From the NCBI GenBank assembly GCA_004346645.1, contig SMDA01000001.1:310001-374000 (forward strand): a stretch of 64,000 bases of DNA, given 5' to 3'. This document shows, piece by piece, positions 46,797 through 54,232 of this stretch. How positions within the stretch are numbered: the first letter of the stretch is position 1; every line of letters begins with the position of its first letter. Made by a program: the position numbers and the translations under genes. Origin of the DNA: Gulbenkiania mobilis (GTDB lineage Bacteria; Pseudomonadota; Gammaproteobacteria; Burkholderiales; Chromobacteriaceae). The notes beneath the pieces were generated by a model that was not told the origin of the DNA, searched no databases, and saw only the letters and a list, made by a program, of their open reading frames with translations.

Positions 46797-46826
46797 AAAA
46801 AGCCACCTACGAGGAGGTGGCTTTTT
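46797..46826. terminator. Bidirectional terminator after the ethylene-receptor-like kinase
   Basis: AAAAAGCCACCT / AGGTGGCTTTTT with an ACGAGG loop. Confidence 0.85.
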
Positions 46827-46884
46827 CATGTCGACTGCGCAGGGCTAGGGGTAGGGCCTGCTGCGCACCAAGGGCTATGGTCAG

Positions 46885-46895
46885 GGTTGGCCGAA
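46885..46895 (+). repeat. Uptake-like element, copy 18
   Basis: Exact 11-mer six bases after the kinase stop, duplicate copy 2; downstream purine G. Confidence 0.85.
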
Positions 46896-46901
46896 GACCT
46901 T

Positions 46902-49535
46902 TCAGGGCTTCTGACGGCCGCTACCATAGCTGTGCAGCACCTCCAAAACGTGCTCGGCCAGCTCCTCTGGCCCGACCGCTGCCTTGCTCAGATGCAGCTG
47001 GAAACCAGCTGCCAGCGCCTTCAGGCGGTCTTCAGGGCGGCCATAGGCGGTGAGGGCGATGGCGGGTAGCAGTCTGCGGCCTTCTTCCTTCTCTCGCCGT
47101 CTCAGTTCGCGCACCAGATCGTAGCCGTCGAGCTCCGGCAGCCCGATGTCGGAGATCAGCACATCAGGCTGCTGTCGCTCCAGTTGTGACAGAGCCGCTT
47201 CCACCGAGTCGGCCGCCCATACTTCGGCGCCAAAGCCTGTGAGCGTTTTCACCACCACTTCTCTCGCATCGGTTTCATCGTCGACCACGAACAGGCGCAA
47301 GCCGGCCAGTTTCGGACCGCCAGCCGGGGTAGCCGCCGCGGAGTCTGTCTGCTCGAGCGCCATCGGTGTTTCACCGGGCTGGACCACGATCGGCAGGCGG
47401 ACGGTAAAGGTAGCGCCCTTGTCCACGCCTTCGCTGTGGGCGCTGACGGTACCGCCGTGCATTTGCACCAGCTGGCGCACGATGGCCAGGCCCAGCCCCA
47501 GCCCCAGCTTGCGCTTGCTGCCAGCGGGCGATTGCCGGAAGCGCTCGAAGATCAGCGGCAGATATTCAGGCGGAATGCCCTGTCCGGTGTCGGCGATGCT
47601 GATTTCCAGCTGTGCGCCCAGCTTGCGCACCGATACATCGATTTGTCCTTCATCCGGGGTGAACTTCACCGCATTGGAGAGCAGGTTCCAGATGATCTGC
47701 TGCAGGCGGTCGGGGTCGGCCATCAGCTTAATGCCGCTCTCGTCGAAATGGGTATCGATGCGGATACCCCGTGCTTCGGCGCCGGCACGCACGGTGTCGA
47801 TGGCGGCGCGGGTGATGGCATATGGGTCCACGCTGCGCGCCTCCAGGCGCAGCTTGCCGGCCACGATGCGGGAAACATCCAGCAGGTCATCGATCAGCTT
47901 GGTTTGGGTGCGGGCGTTGTTGTGGATGCGGCCGATAGCCTTTTTCACCTCCTCGGGCGGCAGCTTGTTACTCTCGATCAGGTGTAGCCAGCCGAGCATC
48001 GAGTGCAGGGGCGTGCGCAGTTCATGCGAGACGGTCGCCAGGAATTCGTCCTTCAGGCGATTGGCTGCCTCCGCTTCCGCCCGGGCCTCGCGCTCGGCCT
48101 CCAGGAGCAGCATGCGTTCGCGTTCGGCTTCCTTCTTGTCTGTAATTTCTTCGCACACCACCCCCAGCGCGCTGATGCGCCCGTTGAAGCGGATCGGGAA
48201 GTAGCTGACCGACCAGGCCCGTAGGCGGCCGTTCTCGGCGGGTGTCATGCCGCTGACTTCGTGGCCGATGACGTGCTCGCCGGTTTCGGCCACCGTGCGC
48301 AGGGTGCGTGAGACCGCCTGTTCCACATCCGGCAGCAGTTCCTCCACGGTTCGGCCAAGGTGCTCCTCCTGGGGGATGCCGTTGATCTGGGCCAGGGCTT
48401 CGTTGACCCGGATGAAGCGCAGATCAAGGTCGAACAGGGCCAGGCCCAGCGGGGCCTGAGTGAATACCGTGTCGAACAGTGCCTGTGCCGAGGCCAGATC
48501 CTGGGTGAGCGCTTGACGCTGGCGCTCGAACTCATACTCGGTCCGGATGTCGCGTAGCACCACCACGCATCCTACCCGAGCACCCGAGGCATCGCGGATC
48601 GGAGTGGCCGTCAACGCCACCGGCAGGGTCTGGCCGTCGCGGTTGATGAGCTGCAGGCTGCTGCCGGGCGCCGGGGTGCCTTCTTCGGCCAACGCTGCGT
48701 CCAGGATACGCGTATCCAAGGGTAGGCCATGTTCATCGGCCAGCTGCAATACCGCCGCGAGCGGTTGGCCGATGGCGTCCTGTTCGCTCCAGCCGGTCAG
48801 CTCGCCGGCCAGGTTATTGACCAGCAGGATCTGACCACCGTTGTCCACGGTAATCACGCCATCGCCAATGCTCTCCACCGTGGCCTGCCACCATTTCTGC
48901 TGATTCTGCAGCCGGGCATGTACCGCCTCGAGTTCGGCAGTGCGTGCCACCACGCGCTGCTCCAGCTCAGCCTGGGTCTGACGCAGGGCTTCTTCCACAC
49001 GGCGGCGCTCCTCCACCTCCGCTTCCATCTGTTCGATGCTGGGTACCTGCAGTGCCTTGGGCATGATCGACATCAGCGCCAGTGCGGTGCCGATGGATAC
49101 CACTGCCGTTACCAGCTTGATCACGCCGGAAAGCCAGTAGTAGGGGTACCAGAGCGTGAGCACTTCCACGAAGTGGGTGGTGCCACAGCTGATGATGAAG
49201 GCGCCAAAGAGCAGCAGCAGCCAGTTGAAAGGCAGATCGCGGCGGCGCCGCACGAAATACACCAGGACGGCCGGGATGGCGAAGTATGCCAGCCCGATCA
49301 GCAGGTCGGAGACTACGTGCAACTGCAGCACACCCGGCATCCAGGTGTAGCACACGCCATGAGGCAGGAAACCGCTGCGGGAGAATAGCAGCCCCTTGTT
49401 GTTGAGGATGGCAAGGATTACCAGAAGCACGAGTGTTCCGGCGGTGAGGGCAATCCTCAGCCACACACGGCTGCTTTCGGGAAGGGTTTTTTTCATCAGG
49501 ATGGTCGCTTCATCGGAAAGCTGGGTCTTGGGCAT
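46902..49535 (-). CDS. Hybrid histidine kinase with ethylene-receptor-type membrane domain
   Basis: An 877-residue inner-membrane hybrid kinase. After an extra first helix (26-46) the membrane domain matches plant ETR1: D77, Y84, I87, P88 in SDLLIGLAYFAIP, and I114, C117, H121 in FIISCGTTH, equal to ETR1 D25, Y32, I35, P36, I62, C65, H69. Cys and His hold the copper that binds ethylene. PAS domains, a HisKA box (VSHELRTPLHS), HATPase (LGLGLGLAIVRQL) and a receiver (VVDDETDA; DVLISDIGLPELDG) follow. I prefer the ATG at 49535 over 49496. Its leader carries an unusual hairpin pair and a terminator. Confidence 0.85.
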   Translation of the reverse strand: MPKTQLSDEATILMKKTLPESSRVWLRIALTAGTLVLLVILAILNNKGLLFSRSGFLPHGVCYTWMPGVLQLHVVSDLLIGLAYFAIPAVLVYFVRRRRDLPFNWLLLLFGAFIISCGTTHFVEVLTLWYPYYWLSGVIKLVTAVVSIGTALALMSIMPKALQVPSIEQMEAEVEERRRVEEALRQTQAELEQRVVARTAELEAVHARLQNQQKWWQATVESIGDGVITVDNGGQILLVNNLAGELTGWSEQDAIGQPLAAVLQLADEHGLPLDTRILDAALAEEGTPAPGSSLQLINRDGQTLPVALTATPIRDASGARVGCVVVLRDIRTEYEFERQRQALTQDLASAQALFDTVFTQAPLGLALFDLDLRFIRVNEALAQINGIPQEEHLGRTVEELLPDVEQAVSRTLRTVAETGEHVIGHEVSGMTPAENGRLRAWSVSYFPIRFNGRISALGVVCEEITDKKEAERERMLLLEAEREARAEAEAANRLKDEFLATVSHELRTPLHSMLGWLHLIESNKLPPEEVKKAIGRIHNNARTQTKLIDDLLDVSRIVAGKLRLEARSVDPYAITRAAIDTVRAGAEARGIRIDTHFDESGIKLMADPDRLQQIIWNLLSNAVKFTPDEGQIDVSVRKLGAQLEISIADTGQGIPPEYLPLIFERFRQSPAGSKRKLGLGLGLAIVRQLVQMHGGTVSAHSEGVDKGATFTVRLPIVVQPGETPMALEQTDSAAATPAGGPKLAGLRLFVVDDETDAREVVVKTLTGFGAEVWAADSVEAALSQLERQQPDVLISDIGLPELDGYDLVRELRRREKEEGRRLLPAIALTAYGRPEDRLKALAAGFQLHLSKAAVGPEELAEHVLEVLHSYGSGRQKP

Positions 49536-49569
49536 TCTAAACAAACCCCTTGCAAAGGAAAGGGCGCGC

Positions 49570-49598
49570 AAAAAAAGCGCCCCGCTCAATGGCGGGGC
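49570..49598 (-). terminator. Intrinsic terminator in the kinase leader
   Basis: Minus strand GCCCCGC / GCGGGGC with a six-base loop, then GC and TTTTTTT, only about 35 bases before the kinase start. It either ends a short upstream transcript or attenuates the kinase gene. Confidence 0.7.
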
Positions 49599-49624
49599 CC
49601 AAGGACGGGAAGAGGAGAGAGAGA

Positions 49625-49661
49625 AGATCAATAAGCAGACTTATTGATCTGAAGTCTGCTT
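49625..49661 (-). promoter_or_regulatory. Two mutually exclusive hairpins in the kinase leader
   Basis: AGATCAATAAG / CTTATTGATCT (49625-49635 with 49640-49650) overlaps a second perfect pair AAGCAGACTT / AAGTCTGCTT (49633-49642 with 49652-49661). Only one can form at a time, as in attenuators and riboswitches. Confidence 0.6.
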
Positions 49662-49757
49662 GACGGTGGGAGCCATCAGGGCAGACCTCACTCTCCGAAG
49701 TAGCAAGACATATGCCCGGACTGCCTGATGCATCGCTGTAGACACCTGCTCTGGCAT
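49641..49757 (-). CDS. Possible 38-residue leader peptide
   Basis: An ATG-started frame on the minus strand encodes a basic, possibly amphipathic peptide (MPEQVSTAMHQAVRAYVLLL, then RRVRSALM..., ending TSDQ). Its stop codon lies inside the competing hairpins at 49625-49661, the geometry of translational attenuation. No good ribosome-binding site is visible, so it may be fortuitous. The rest of the 49536-49964 gap holds only the hairpins and two terminators. Confidence 0.3.
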   Translation of the reverse strand: MPEQVSTAMHQAVRAYVLLLRRVRSALMAPTVKQTSDQ

Positions 49758-49895
49758 TTAAGGTCGCGAACACCTTGTGCAATGCGGCATCTGCGCTGGT
49801 GCGCCGTGGCGCGGGGCAGCCTCCACACCAATGATGGCGTGTCACGCAGGGGGCGCGAATTTTAAACACTGTAAATACTGCGGACCGGACATCGG

Positions 49896-49937
49896 TAAAA
49901 ACAGACAAAAACAGGACAGGGCGGTGCCCTGTCCTGT
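49896..49937 (-). terminator. Terminator of the BON lipoprotein operon
   Basis: Minus strand ACAGGACAGGGC / GCCCTGTCCTGT around an ACC loop, then TTTTTGTCTGTTTTT. Confidence 0.85.
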
Positions 49938-49964
49938 CTGTGCGAAGCGGAAAACGCGGCGCGT

Positions 49965-50432
49965 TTATTTGGCCGTCAGCTGGTTTTCGACCGATTTGAC
50001 GCCCTCGACGGTCTTGGCGATCTCTTCGGCACGTGTCTTCTGCGCGGTATCAGTGTTGCCCTTCAGGGTGACGACCCCATCCTTGGTGTCGACATTGATG
50101 TTCAGGCCCTTGACGGTTTCGTCGGCGAGCAGCGCAGCCTTCACCTTGGTGGTGACGGTGGCATCATCGATCGCCTGGCCAGCGTTGCTGGCGGCATTAC
50201 TGGCTTCCTGGCCTGCGTTGTTCATGGCCCCGCTTGCGCTGTCCATGGCCGAGGCAGTGGCAGCACGCGCGTCGCTAGCAGCATTTTCCATGCTTTGGCC
50301 AACTGCCGAAGCAGCCTCGGAGGTTTCCTGGCTGACGTTTTCACGGTCCGAGCGGTTGCAGGCGGCAAGACCTGCAACCATCAGGAGGGCAATGGTGAGC
50401 TTGGTGGCAGAGGTGCGCAAGGTAAGGGACAT
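49965..50432 (-). CDS. BON-domain lipoprotein (OsmY-like)
   Basis: A 155-residue exported lipoprotein with lipobox GLAAC (Cys near 25), an Ala/Ser/Asn-rich helical stretch of heptad-like AASDARAATASA repeats (30-90) and a single BON domain (VTTKVKAALLADETVKGLNI ... VKSVENQL). BON proteins bind phospholipid and protect the envelope under osmotic stress. It follows a 58-residue gene by 27 bases behind a sigma-54 site. Confidence 0.9.
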   Translation of the reverse strand: MSLTLRTSATKLTIALLMVAGLAACNRSDRENVSQETSEAASAVGQSMENAASDARAATASAMDSASGAMNNAGQEASNAASNAGQAIDDATVTTKVKAALLADETVKGLNINVDTKDGVVTLKGNTDTAQKTRAEEIAKTVEGVKSVENQLTAK

Positions 50433-50459
50433 GTTGACTCCTATAGGATATGTCGGCGA

Positions 50460-50636
50460 TCAGTGGAACGTCGGCACGCTGTCCGGGGTGGGCTCGTAAT
50501 CCCAGTTCATGTCGTCCGGGTCGATGTACGAACGGAACGGAAACTCACCCGGTTCCTCGATCTGGTTCTGCGAATGAGGTTTGCGGTTCGGGCTGTAGTT
50601 GCTGGGGTTCCAGGCCGGGATGGTGGTTTGGTACAT
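50460..50636 (-). CDS. Small hypothetical protein (58 residues)
   Basis: Begins MYQTTIPAWNPSNYSPN and is rich in Pro, Asn, Tyr and acidic residues, with no helix-forming core; it is probably disordered. The start at 50636 has a strong CAGGAGA ribosome-binding site. It is the first gene behind a sigma-54 promoter and precedes the BON lipoprotein, so it likely belongs to the stress response. No family recognised. Confidence 0.7.
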   Translation of the reverse strand: MYQTTIPAWNPSNYSPNRKPHSQNQIEEPGEFPFRSYIDPDDMNWDYEPTPDSVPTFH

Positions 50637-50701
50637 CACATTCTCCTGAATGCTTTGGCTGGGCACGCATGCGCGCGAGCGGGTTGACGTACCTTGGAAT
50701 G

Positions 50702-50717
50702 AGCAACTACTGTGCCC
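50702..50717 (-). promoter_or_regulatory. Sigma-54 promoter of the small-protein/BON operon
   Basis: Minus strand GGGCACA-gtag-TTGCT against TGGCACG-N4-TTGCW: GG and GC are 12 bases apart and only two positions differ. About 66 bases before the start. A dyad GGCGG...CCGCC lies just upstream (50747-50769). Confidence 0.7.
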
Positions 50718-50784
50718 GAAGGGCAACAGCAACCTCTTGATTTGTAGGCGGCTTTTTCAATATTCCGCCCTGATGGTAAAGAGG

Positions 50785-50816
50785 CAAAAAATATGCCGAG
50801 GGGCTGCCTCGGCATA
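50785..50816 (-). terminator. Terminator of the sigma-54 activator gene
   Basis: TATGCCGAGG / CCTCGGCATA stem, T-run on the minus strand. Confidence 0.85.
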
Positions 50817-50853
50817 AAAATAATTACAGTCGACCAACCACCCGCAGTGCGGT

Positions 50854-52230
50854 TTACTCGCTGGTCATGTGTTCCTTGTCGGTATCGCCGGCTTCGGCAT
50901 ATTCCTTCAGCCGGTTATAGAGGGTTTTAAGGCTGACGCCCAACGCAGCGGCCGTCTTTTCCTTGTGGCCACCGAAATGGGCCAAGGTGGCAAGGATGAG
51001 CGTTTTTTCCACTTCGGCCAAGGTGGACGTAACCTTTACCGACAGGTACTGCCCGTTTTCCTTCTTCACGGCCGGAGTGTCCGAAGGCAGCCACTCGTCG
51101 TCGATCTCCTCGCCAACTGCCATCACGTAGGCGCGCTGCACCGCGTTGCGCAGCTGGCGCACGTTGCCAGGCCAGCGGTAGGCGCTCATGCGGTCGAGCG
51201 CCGCCTGATTGAAGTGCTTGCTGGTACCTTCGCGCTCGCAGATGTCCGCCAGGAAGTGCTGAGCCAGCAGTGGCACGTCGTCCAGCCGCTCGCGCAGCGG
51301 CGGCAGCTGGATGGGGAAAACGTTCAGGCGGTACAGCAGGTCTTCTCGCAGCTTGCCATTGGCCACGGCTTGTTCGGGCGAGCGGTTGGTGGCGGCGATC
51401 ACACGCACATCGGTTTCGATGAGGTCGCTCGACCCCACGCGCATGAAGGTTCCGGTCTCGAGCACACGCAGCAGTTTGACCTGCAGCTCCAGCGGCATCT
51501 CTGTCACCTCATCAAGGAACAGCGTGCCACCGTTGGCACGCTCGAAGAAGCCTTGGTGCTGGCGGTTGGCGCCGGTGAAGCTGCCTTTCTCGTGACCGAA
51601 GATCTCGCTTTCGATCAGCTGGGGCGAAATGGCGCCACAGTTCACTGCCAGGAAGGGACGGTTGCGGCGACGGCTCAGTTCGTGGATGGTCTGCGCCACC
51701 ACTTCCTTGCCCGTGCCACTCTCGCCGGTGATGAGCACGGTGACGGCTGTGCCGGCTACCCGGGCGATCTGGGCATAGACCTTCTGCATCGCTGCGGAGC
51801 GGCCCCAGAGCAGGCCGAACTTGCCTTCGCGGTCTAGCTGGTCCTTCAGGCTGTCGATCTCAGCCTTCAGCTTGGCCGGTTTGGTAACGCGCGACAGAAT
51901 GCCCTGGATCTGCTTGATGTTGATCGGCTTGAGCAGGTAGTCCGCCGCGCCCAGACGCAGCGCCTGAATCGAGGTTTCCAGGCTGGCATGGCCGGTGATG
52001 AGCACCACTTCGGTGTTGGCCAGGATTTCCGGGTGGTCGAAGAGCTCCATGCCGCTTCCGTCCGGCAGCATCAGGTCGAGCAGGACGATATCCGGCTCCT
52101 GCAGGGCCAGCTGGCGCTTGGCATCCCGAAGCGAGCTGGCGGTCGCTGCAGTAAAACCTTCGCTGACGATCAGGGCTGCCATCATTTCTGCGGCATCGGC
52201 ATCGTCTTCGACAATCAGAGCATGCGCCAT
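50854..52230 (-). CDS. NtrC-family sigma-54-dependent response regulator
   Basis: A 458-residue enhancer-binding protein. Receiver domain (HALIVEDDADAAE, phospho-Asp in VLLDLMLPDG), AAA+ domain with Walker A GESGTGKE, loop GSFTGA (Ala to Ser variant of GAFTGA, keeping the sigma-54-contacting Thr), Walker B GGTLFLDEV, and a Fis-type helix-turn-helix (KTAAALGVSLKTLYNRLKEY). ATG 52230 follows GGAGG by five bases. It sits among genes with sigma-54 promoters and is their likely activator. No dedicated kinase adjoins it; either hybrid kinase could feed it. Confidence 0.95.
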   Translation of the reverse strand: MAHALIVEDDADAAEMMAALIVSEGFTAATASSLRDAKRQLALQEPDIVLLDLMLPDGSGMELFDHPEILANTEVVLITGHASLETSIQALRLGAADYLLKPINIKQIQGILSRVTKPAKLKAEIDSLKDQLDREGKFGLLWGRSAAMQKVYAQIARVAGTAVTVLITGESGTGKEVVAQTIHELSRRRNRPFLAVNCGAISPQLIESEIFGHEKGSFTGANRQHQGFFERANGGTLFLDEVTEMPLELQVKLLRVLETGTFMRVGSSDLIETDVRVIAATNRSPEQAVANGKLREDLLYRLNVFPIQLPPLRERLDDVPLLAQHFLADICEREGTSKHFNQAALDRMSAYRWPGNVRQLRNAVQRAYVMAVGEEIDDEWLPSDTPAVKKENGQYLSVKVTSTLAEVEKTLILATLAHFGGHKEKTAAALGVSLKTLYNRLKEYAEAGDTDKEHMTSE

Positions 52231-52651
52231 CATTTCCTCCAGGCACCTCCCGGGCATGGGAAGGTGACACTTGATTAAGGCAAAAACCGGGGGCGGTGTC
52301 GTTTCGGGCAGCGCCCGGCTGATGAAGAGCGGATGCTACCGGCACCGGGGAGCGGCCCCTTGCGCCGGGGACGTTCTGGCACGAAGTCGGGTGCCTTCAT
52401 CAGACCGGTTAACAGGTTTCTTGAACGTCTTACCACCCGTTCCGGCAGGAAAAGGGGGACGTTTCTGGTGGGGATGGAGGCATGATAGCAGCGGCATCGG
52501 CCAAGTAAAGCAAGCGCGGCGACTGCTTGAAACACCTCCAAGCCCGGTAAGACATAGGTTTGTTGTTTAAAAAAGCCTGCTCACGGTAAACGCAAGAAAC
52601 GCCGCAGGCGAGCATGCTCTGCGGCGTTGGGTAGAGGGCCTGTCTGCCTGT
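52231..52651. other. Gap between csbD and the activator gene
   Basis: 421 bases, no supported gene. It holds the csbD terminator, an inverted repeat GGCAC...GTGCC (near 52378) and presumably the sigma-70 promoter of the activator. No -24/-12 site upstream of the activator itself. Confidence 0.5.
52598..52628 (-). terminator. Terminator of csbD
   Basis: AACGCCGCA / TGCGGCGTT stem on the minus strand, followed by TTCTTGCGTTT; a weak U-run. Confidence 0.55.
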
Positions 52652-52849
52652 TTACAGGCGGTCGGCCCAGTCGGTGACCTGGCGGTCGGCTTCATCGCGG
52701 GCGATGCCATACGTCTCCTGGATACGGCCGACCAACTGATCGCGCTGGCCGCTGAGCTGGTCAAGATGGTCGTCTGTCAGGTCGCCCCACCGCTCCTTCA
52801 CCTTGCCGCGCATTTGCTTCCAGTTGCCTTCGATGCGGTCCCAGTTCAT
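52652..52849 (-). CDS. CsbD-family stress protein
   Basis: A 65-residue hydrophilic helical protein of the CsbD/YjbJ family: MNWDRIEGNWKQMRGKVKE, then WGDLTDDHLDQLSGQRDQL. These proteins accumulate in general stress, in E. coli through RpoS; here a sigma-54 promoter match lies upstream. Good ribosome-binding site (AGGAGAA). Confidence 0.93.
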   Translation of the reverse strand: MNWDRIEGNWKQMRGKVKERWGDLTDDHLDQLSGQRDQLVGRIQETYGIARDEADRQVTDWADRL

Positions 52850-52942
52850 AGCGTTCTCCTTTAATCCATACGGTTCATGAATGCCCGTGCGGGCTGCCAG
52901 TCATTGAGCAATTGGCGTTCCCGACACATTAGCGCGCTGGCA

Positions 52943-52958
52943 TGCCTTGCGCGTGCCA
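52943..52958 (-). promoter_or_regulatory. Sigma-54 promoter of csbD
   Basis: Minus strand TGGCACG-cgca-AGGCA: the -24 half is perfect and the -12 GC is correctly placed; two mismatches (TT to AG). About 94 bases before the start. Confidence 0.6.
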
Positions 52959-52979
52959 TTCGCATTCGAACCCTCCGGC

Positions 52980-52995
52980 AGGCATGACGGTTGCT
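52980..52995 (+). promoter_or_regulatory. Sigma-54 promoter of the glsB operon
   Basis: AGGCATG-acgg-TTGCT: two mismatches to TGGCACG-N4-TTGCW. It diverges from the csbD site, 21 bases away. Confidence 0.65.
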
Positions 52996-53083
52996 GAACC
53001 CTTGGGGCGAGCGCAGCCAACGGAATTCGCGCCGCAAGTGAAGCAATTCGTTATCCATTACCTGACTTCGGGGAGTACTCAAA

Positions 53084-53356
53084 ATGGTGAACTTCATCGT
53101 GTGGTTGGTGGTAGGGGGCCTGATCGGCTGGGTAGCCAGCATGATCATGCGCACTGATGCGCAACAGGGCATGTTCCTGAACGTGATCGTCGGTATCGTC
53201 GGTGCCGCACTCGGTGGCTGGCTGATTTCGCCGATGGTGGGTGTGCCCACCATCAACCAGAACGCCTTCAGCTTCGGCGCCCTGGTGGTCTCGCTGATCG
53301 GTGCCATCATCCTGCTGCTGATCGTCAACCTGTTCCGCCGTGGTCGTGCCCGCTAA
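53084..53356 (+). CDS. GlsB/YeaQ/YmgE-family membrane stress protein
   Basis: A 90-residue protein with three hydrophobic helices. LVVGGLIGWVASMIMRTD, the glycine-rich IVGIVGAALGGWLIS and a basic end RRGRAR are the family pattern (transglycosylase-associated family). It heads an operon of envelope stress genes. Known members respond to stationary phase and acid or osmotic stress; molecular function is unknown. Confidence 0.93.
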   Translation: MVNFIVWLVVGGLIGWVASMIMRTDAQQGMFLNVIVGIVGAALGGWLISPMVGVPTINQNAFSFGALVVSLIGAIILLLIVNLFRRGRAR

Positions 53357-53397
53357 GCGGCGCCTTGCGGACCTGTACCGTCTTCCCAATATCAGTC

Positions 53398-53417
53398 GGG
53401 CGGTGGCAACGCCGCCC
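53398..53417 (+). repeat. Hairpin between glsB and yqjD
   Basis: GGGCGG / CCGCCC with an eight-base loop and no T-run; could trim or protect the glsB mRNA within the operon. Confidence 0.4.
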
Positions 53418-53445
53418 GCTCATCCCCATCGAGGAGTGCTGAAAA

Positions 53446-53793
53446 ATGAATCCGAACGAAAACACCCTGAACATGAATCCGAATGCCGCTGCTGACAACG
53501 CTCATCAGGGCATCGACCAGGCTGCCAACAAGGCCGAGACCGTAGTGGATCGCATGGCCCAGAATGCCCACGCCGCCGTGGACAAAGTGGCGGCCAAGGT
53601 GGCTCCGGCCATGGACCAGGTAAAGAGCTCGGCTGCCGGTGCCAATGAAGCGCTGCGTGCCAAAGCCGAAGAGCTGGGCGAAATGCAAAGCGAGTGGACC
53701 GAATGCTGCCGTGACTACATCCGCGAGCGCCCGCTGACCGCCATCGGAATTGCCGTGCTGGCCGGCATGTTGCTGAGCCGCTGGGGCCGCTGA
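53446..53793 (+). CDS. yqjD: YqjD/ElaB-family protein (DUF883)
   Basis: A 115-residue protein with a long Ala-rich amphipathic helix (residues 20-75, QAANKAETVVDRMAQNAHAA) and one C-terminal membrane helix (RPLTAIGIAVLAGMLLSRWGR). E. coli YqjD, ElaB and YgaM are tail-anchored, bind ribosomes in stationary phase and respond to stress. yqjE follows immediately, as in E. coli. Confidence 0.92.
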   Translation: MNPNENTLNMNPNAAADNAHQGIDQAANKAETVVDRMAQNAHAAVDKVAAKVAPAMDQVKSSAAGANEALRAKAEELGEMQSEWTECCRDYIRERPLTAIGIAVLAGMLLSRWGR

Positions 53794-53794
53794 T

Positions 53795-54232
53795 ATGAGC
53801 GCAACGCCGGATTCGGCCAAGACGACTGAAAACGGCGCACGTGCGCAGCCGTCTCTCAAAGAGGCGGCGCGCACGATGATGGAAACGTTGCACGAGGTGG
53901 TTCACGAACGGGCCCTGCTGTTCTCGCTGGAGGCGAAGCGTGCTGGGCTGGCGCTGGCCCAGATGGTGGTGATGGGTGTGGCTGCCGCCCTGCTCGTCAT
54001 CACTGCCTGGTTCGGGCTGGTGAGTGCCATCGTCGTCGGGCTGGTGCAGCTGGGCATGCCGTGGTTCCTGGCCATTCTTTTGGGCGTGGCGGCCAACGGA
54101 GTGGGGGCCTGGGTGCTGCTGAAGCGGGCCCGTACGCTGGTAAGCTACCTGACGTTTCCTTCCACCCTGCGCCATCTGCACCGCGGTCGCGCCAATGCGG
54201 ACGCCCCGTTATCCGATGAGGGCTCTCGATGA
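53795..54232 (+). CDS. yqjE: YqjE-family membrane protein
   Basis: A 145-residue protein of the YqjE family (PF07332, phage-holin-like superfamily). A helical N-terminus (LKEAARTMMETLHEVVHER) leads to two membrane helices (VVMGVAAALLVITAWFGLV and FLAILLGVAANGVGAWVLL). Start one base after the yqjD stop and end four bases into the next gene, so the operon is tightly coupled. Confidence 0.9.
   Translation: MSATPDSAKTTENGARAQPSLKEAARTMMETLHEVVHERALLFSLEAKRAGLALAQMVVMGVAAALLVITAWFGLVSAIVVGLVQLGMPWFLAILLGVAANGVGAWVLLKRARTLVSYLTFPSTLRHLHRGRANADAPLSDEGSR

Larger units (their letters stand above)
46588..47005. repeat. Diverged tandem duplication of about 210 bases
   Basis: Copy 1 (about 46588-46795) and copy 2 (about 46797-47005) align over a terminator hairpin, an uptake-like element and the 3' end of the hybrid kinase gene, by eye at roughly 80 percent identity. 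The element offset is 213 bases. Confidence 0.85.

Noticed and set aside
53398-53417. Terminator between glsB and yqjD
   Set aside because: The GGGCGG/CCGCCC hairpin has no T-run and an eight-base loop; more likely an mRNA-stability element within the operon.
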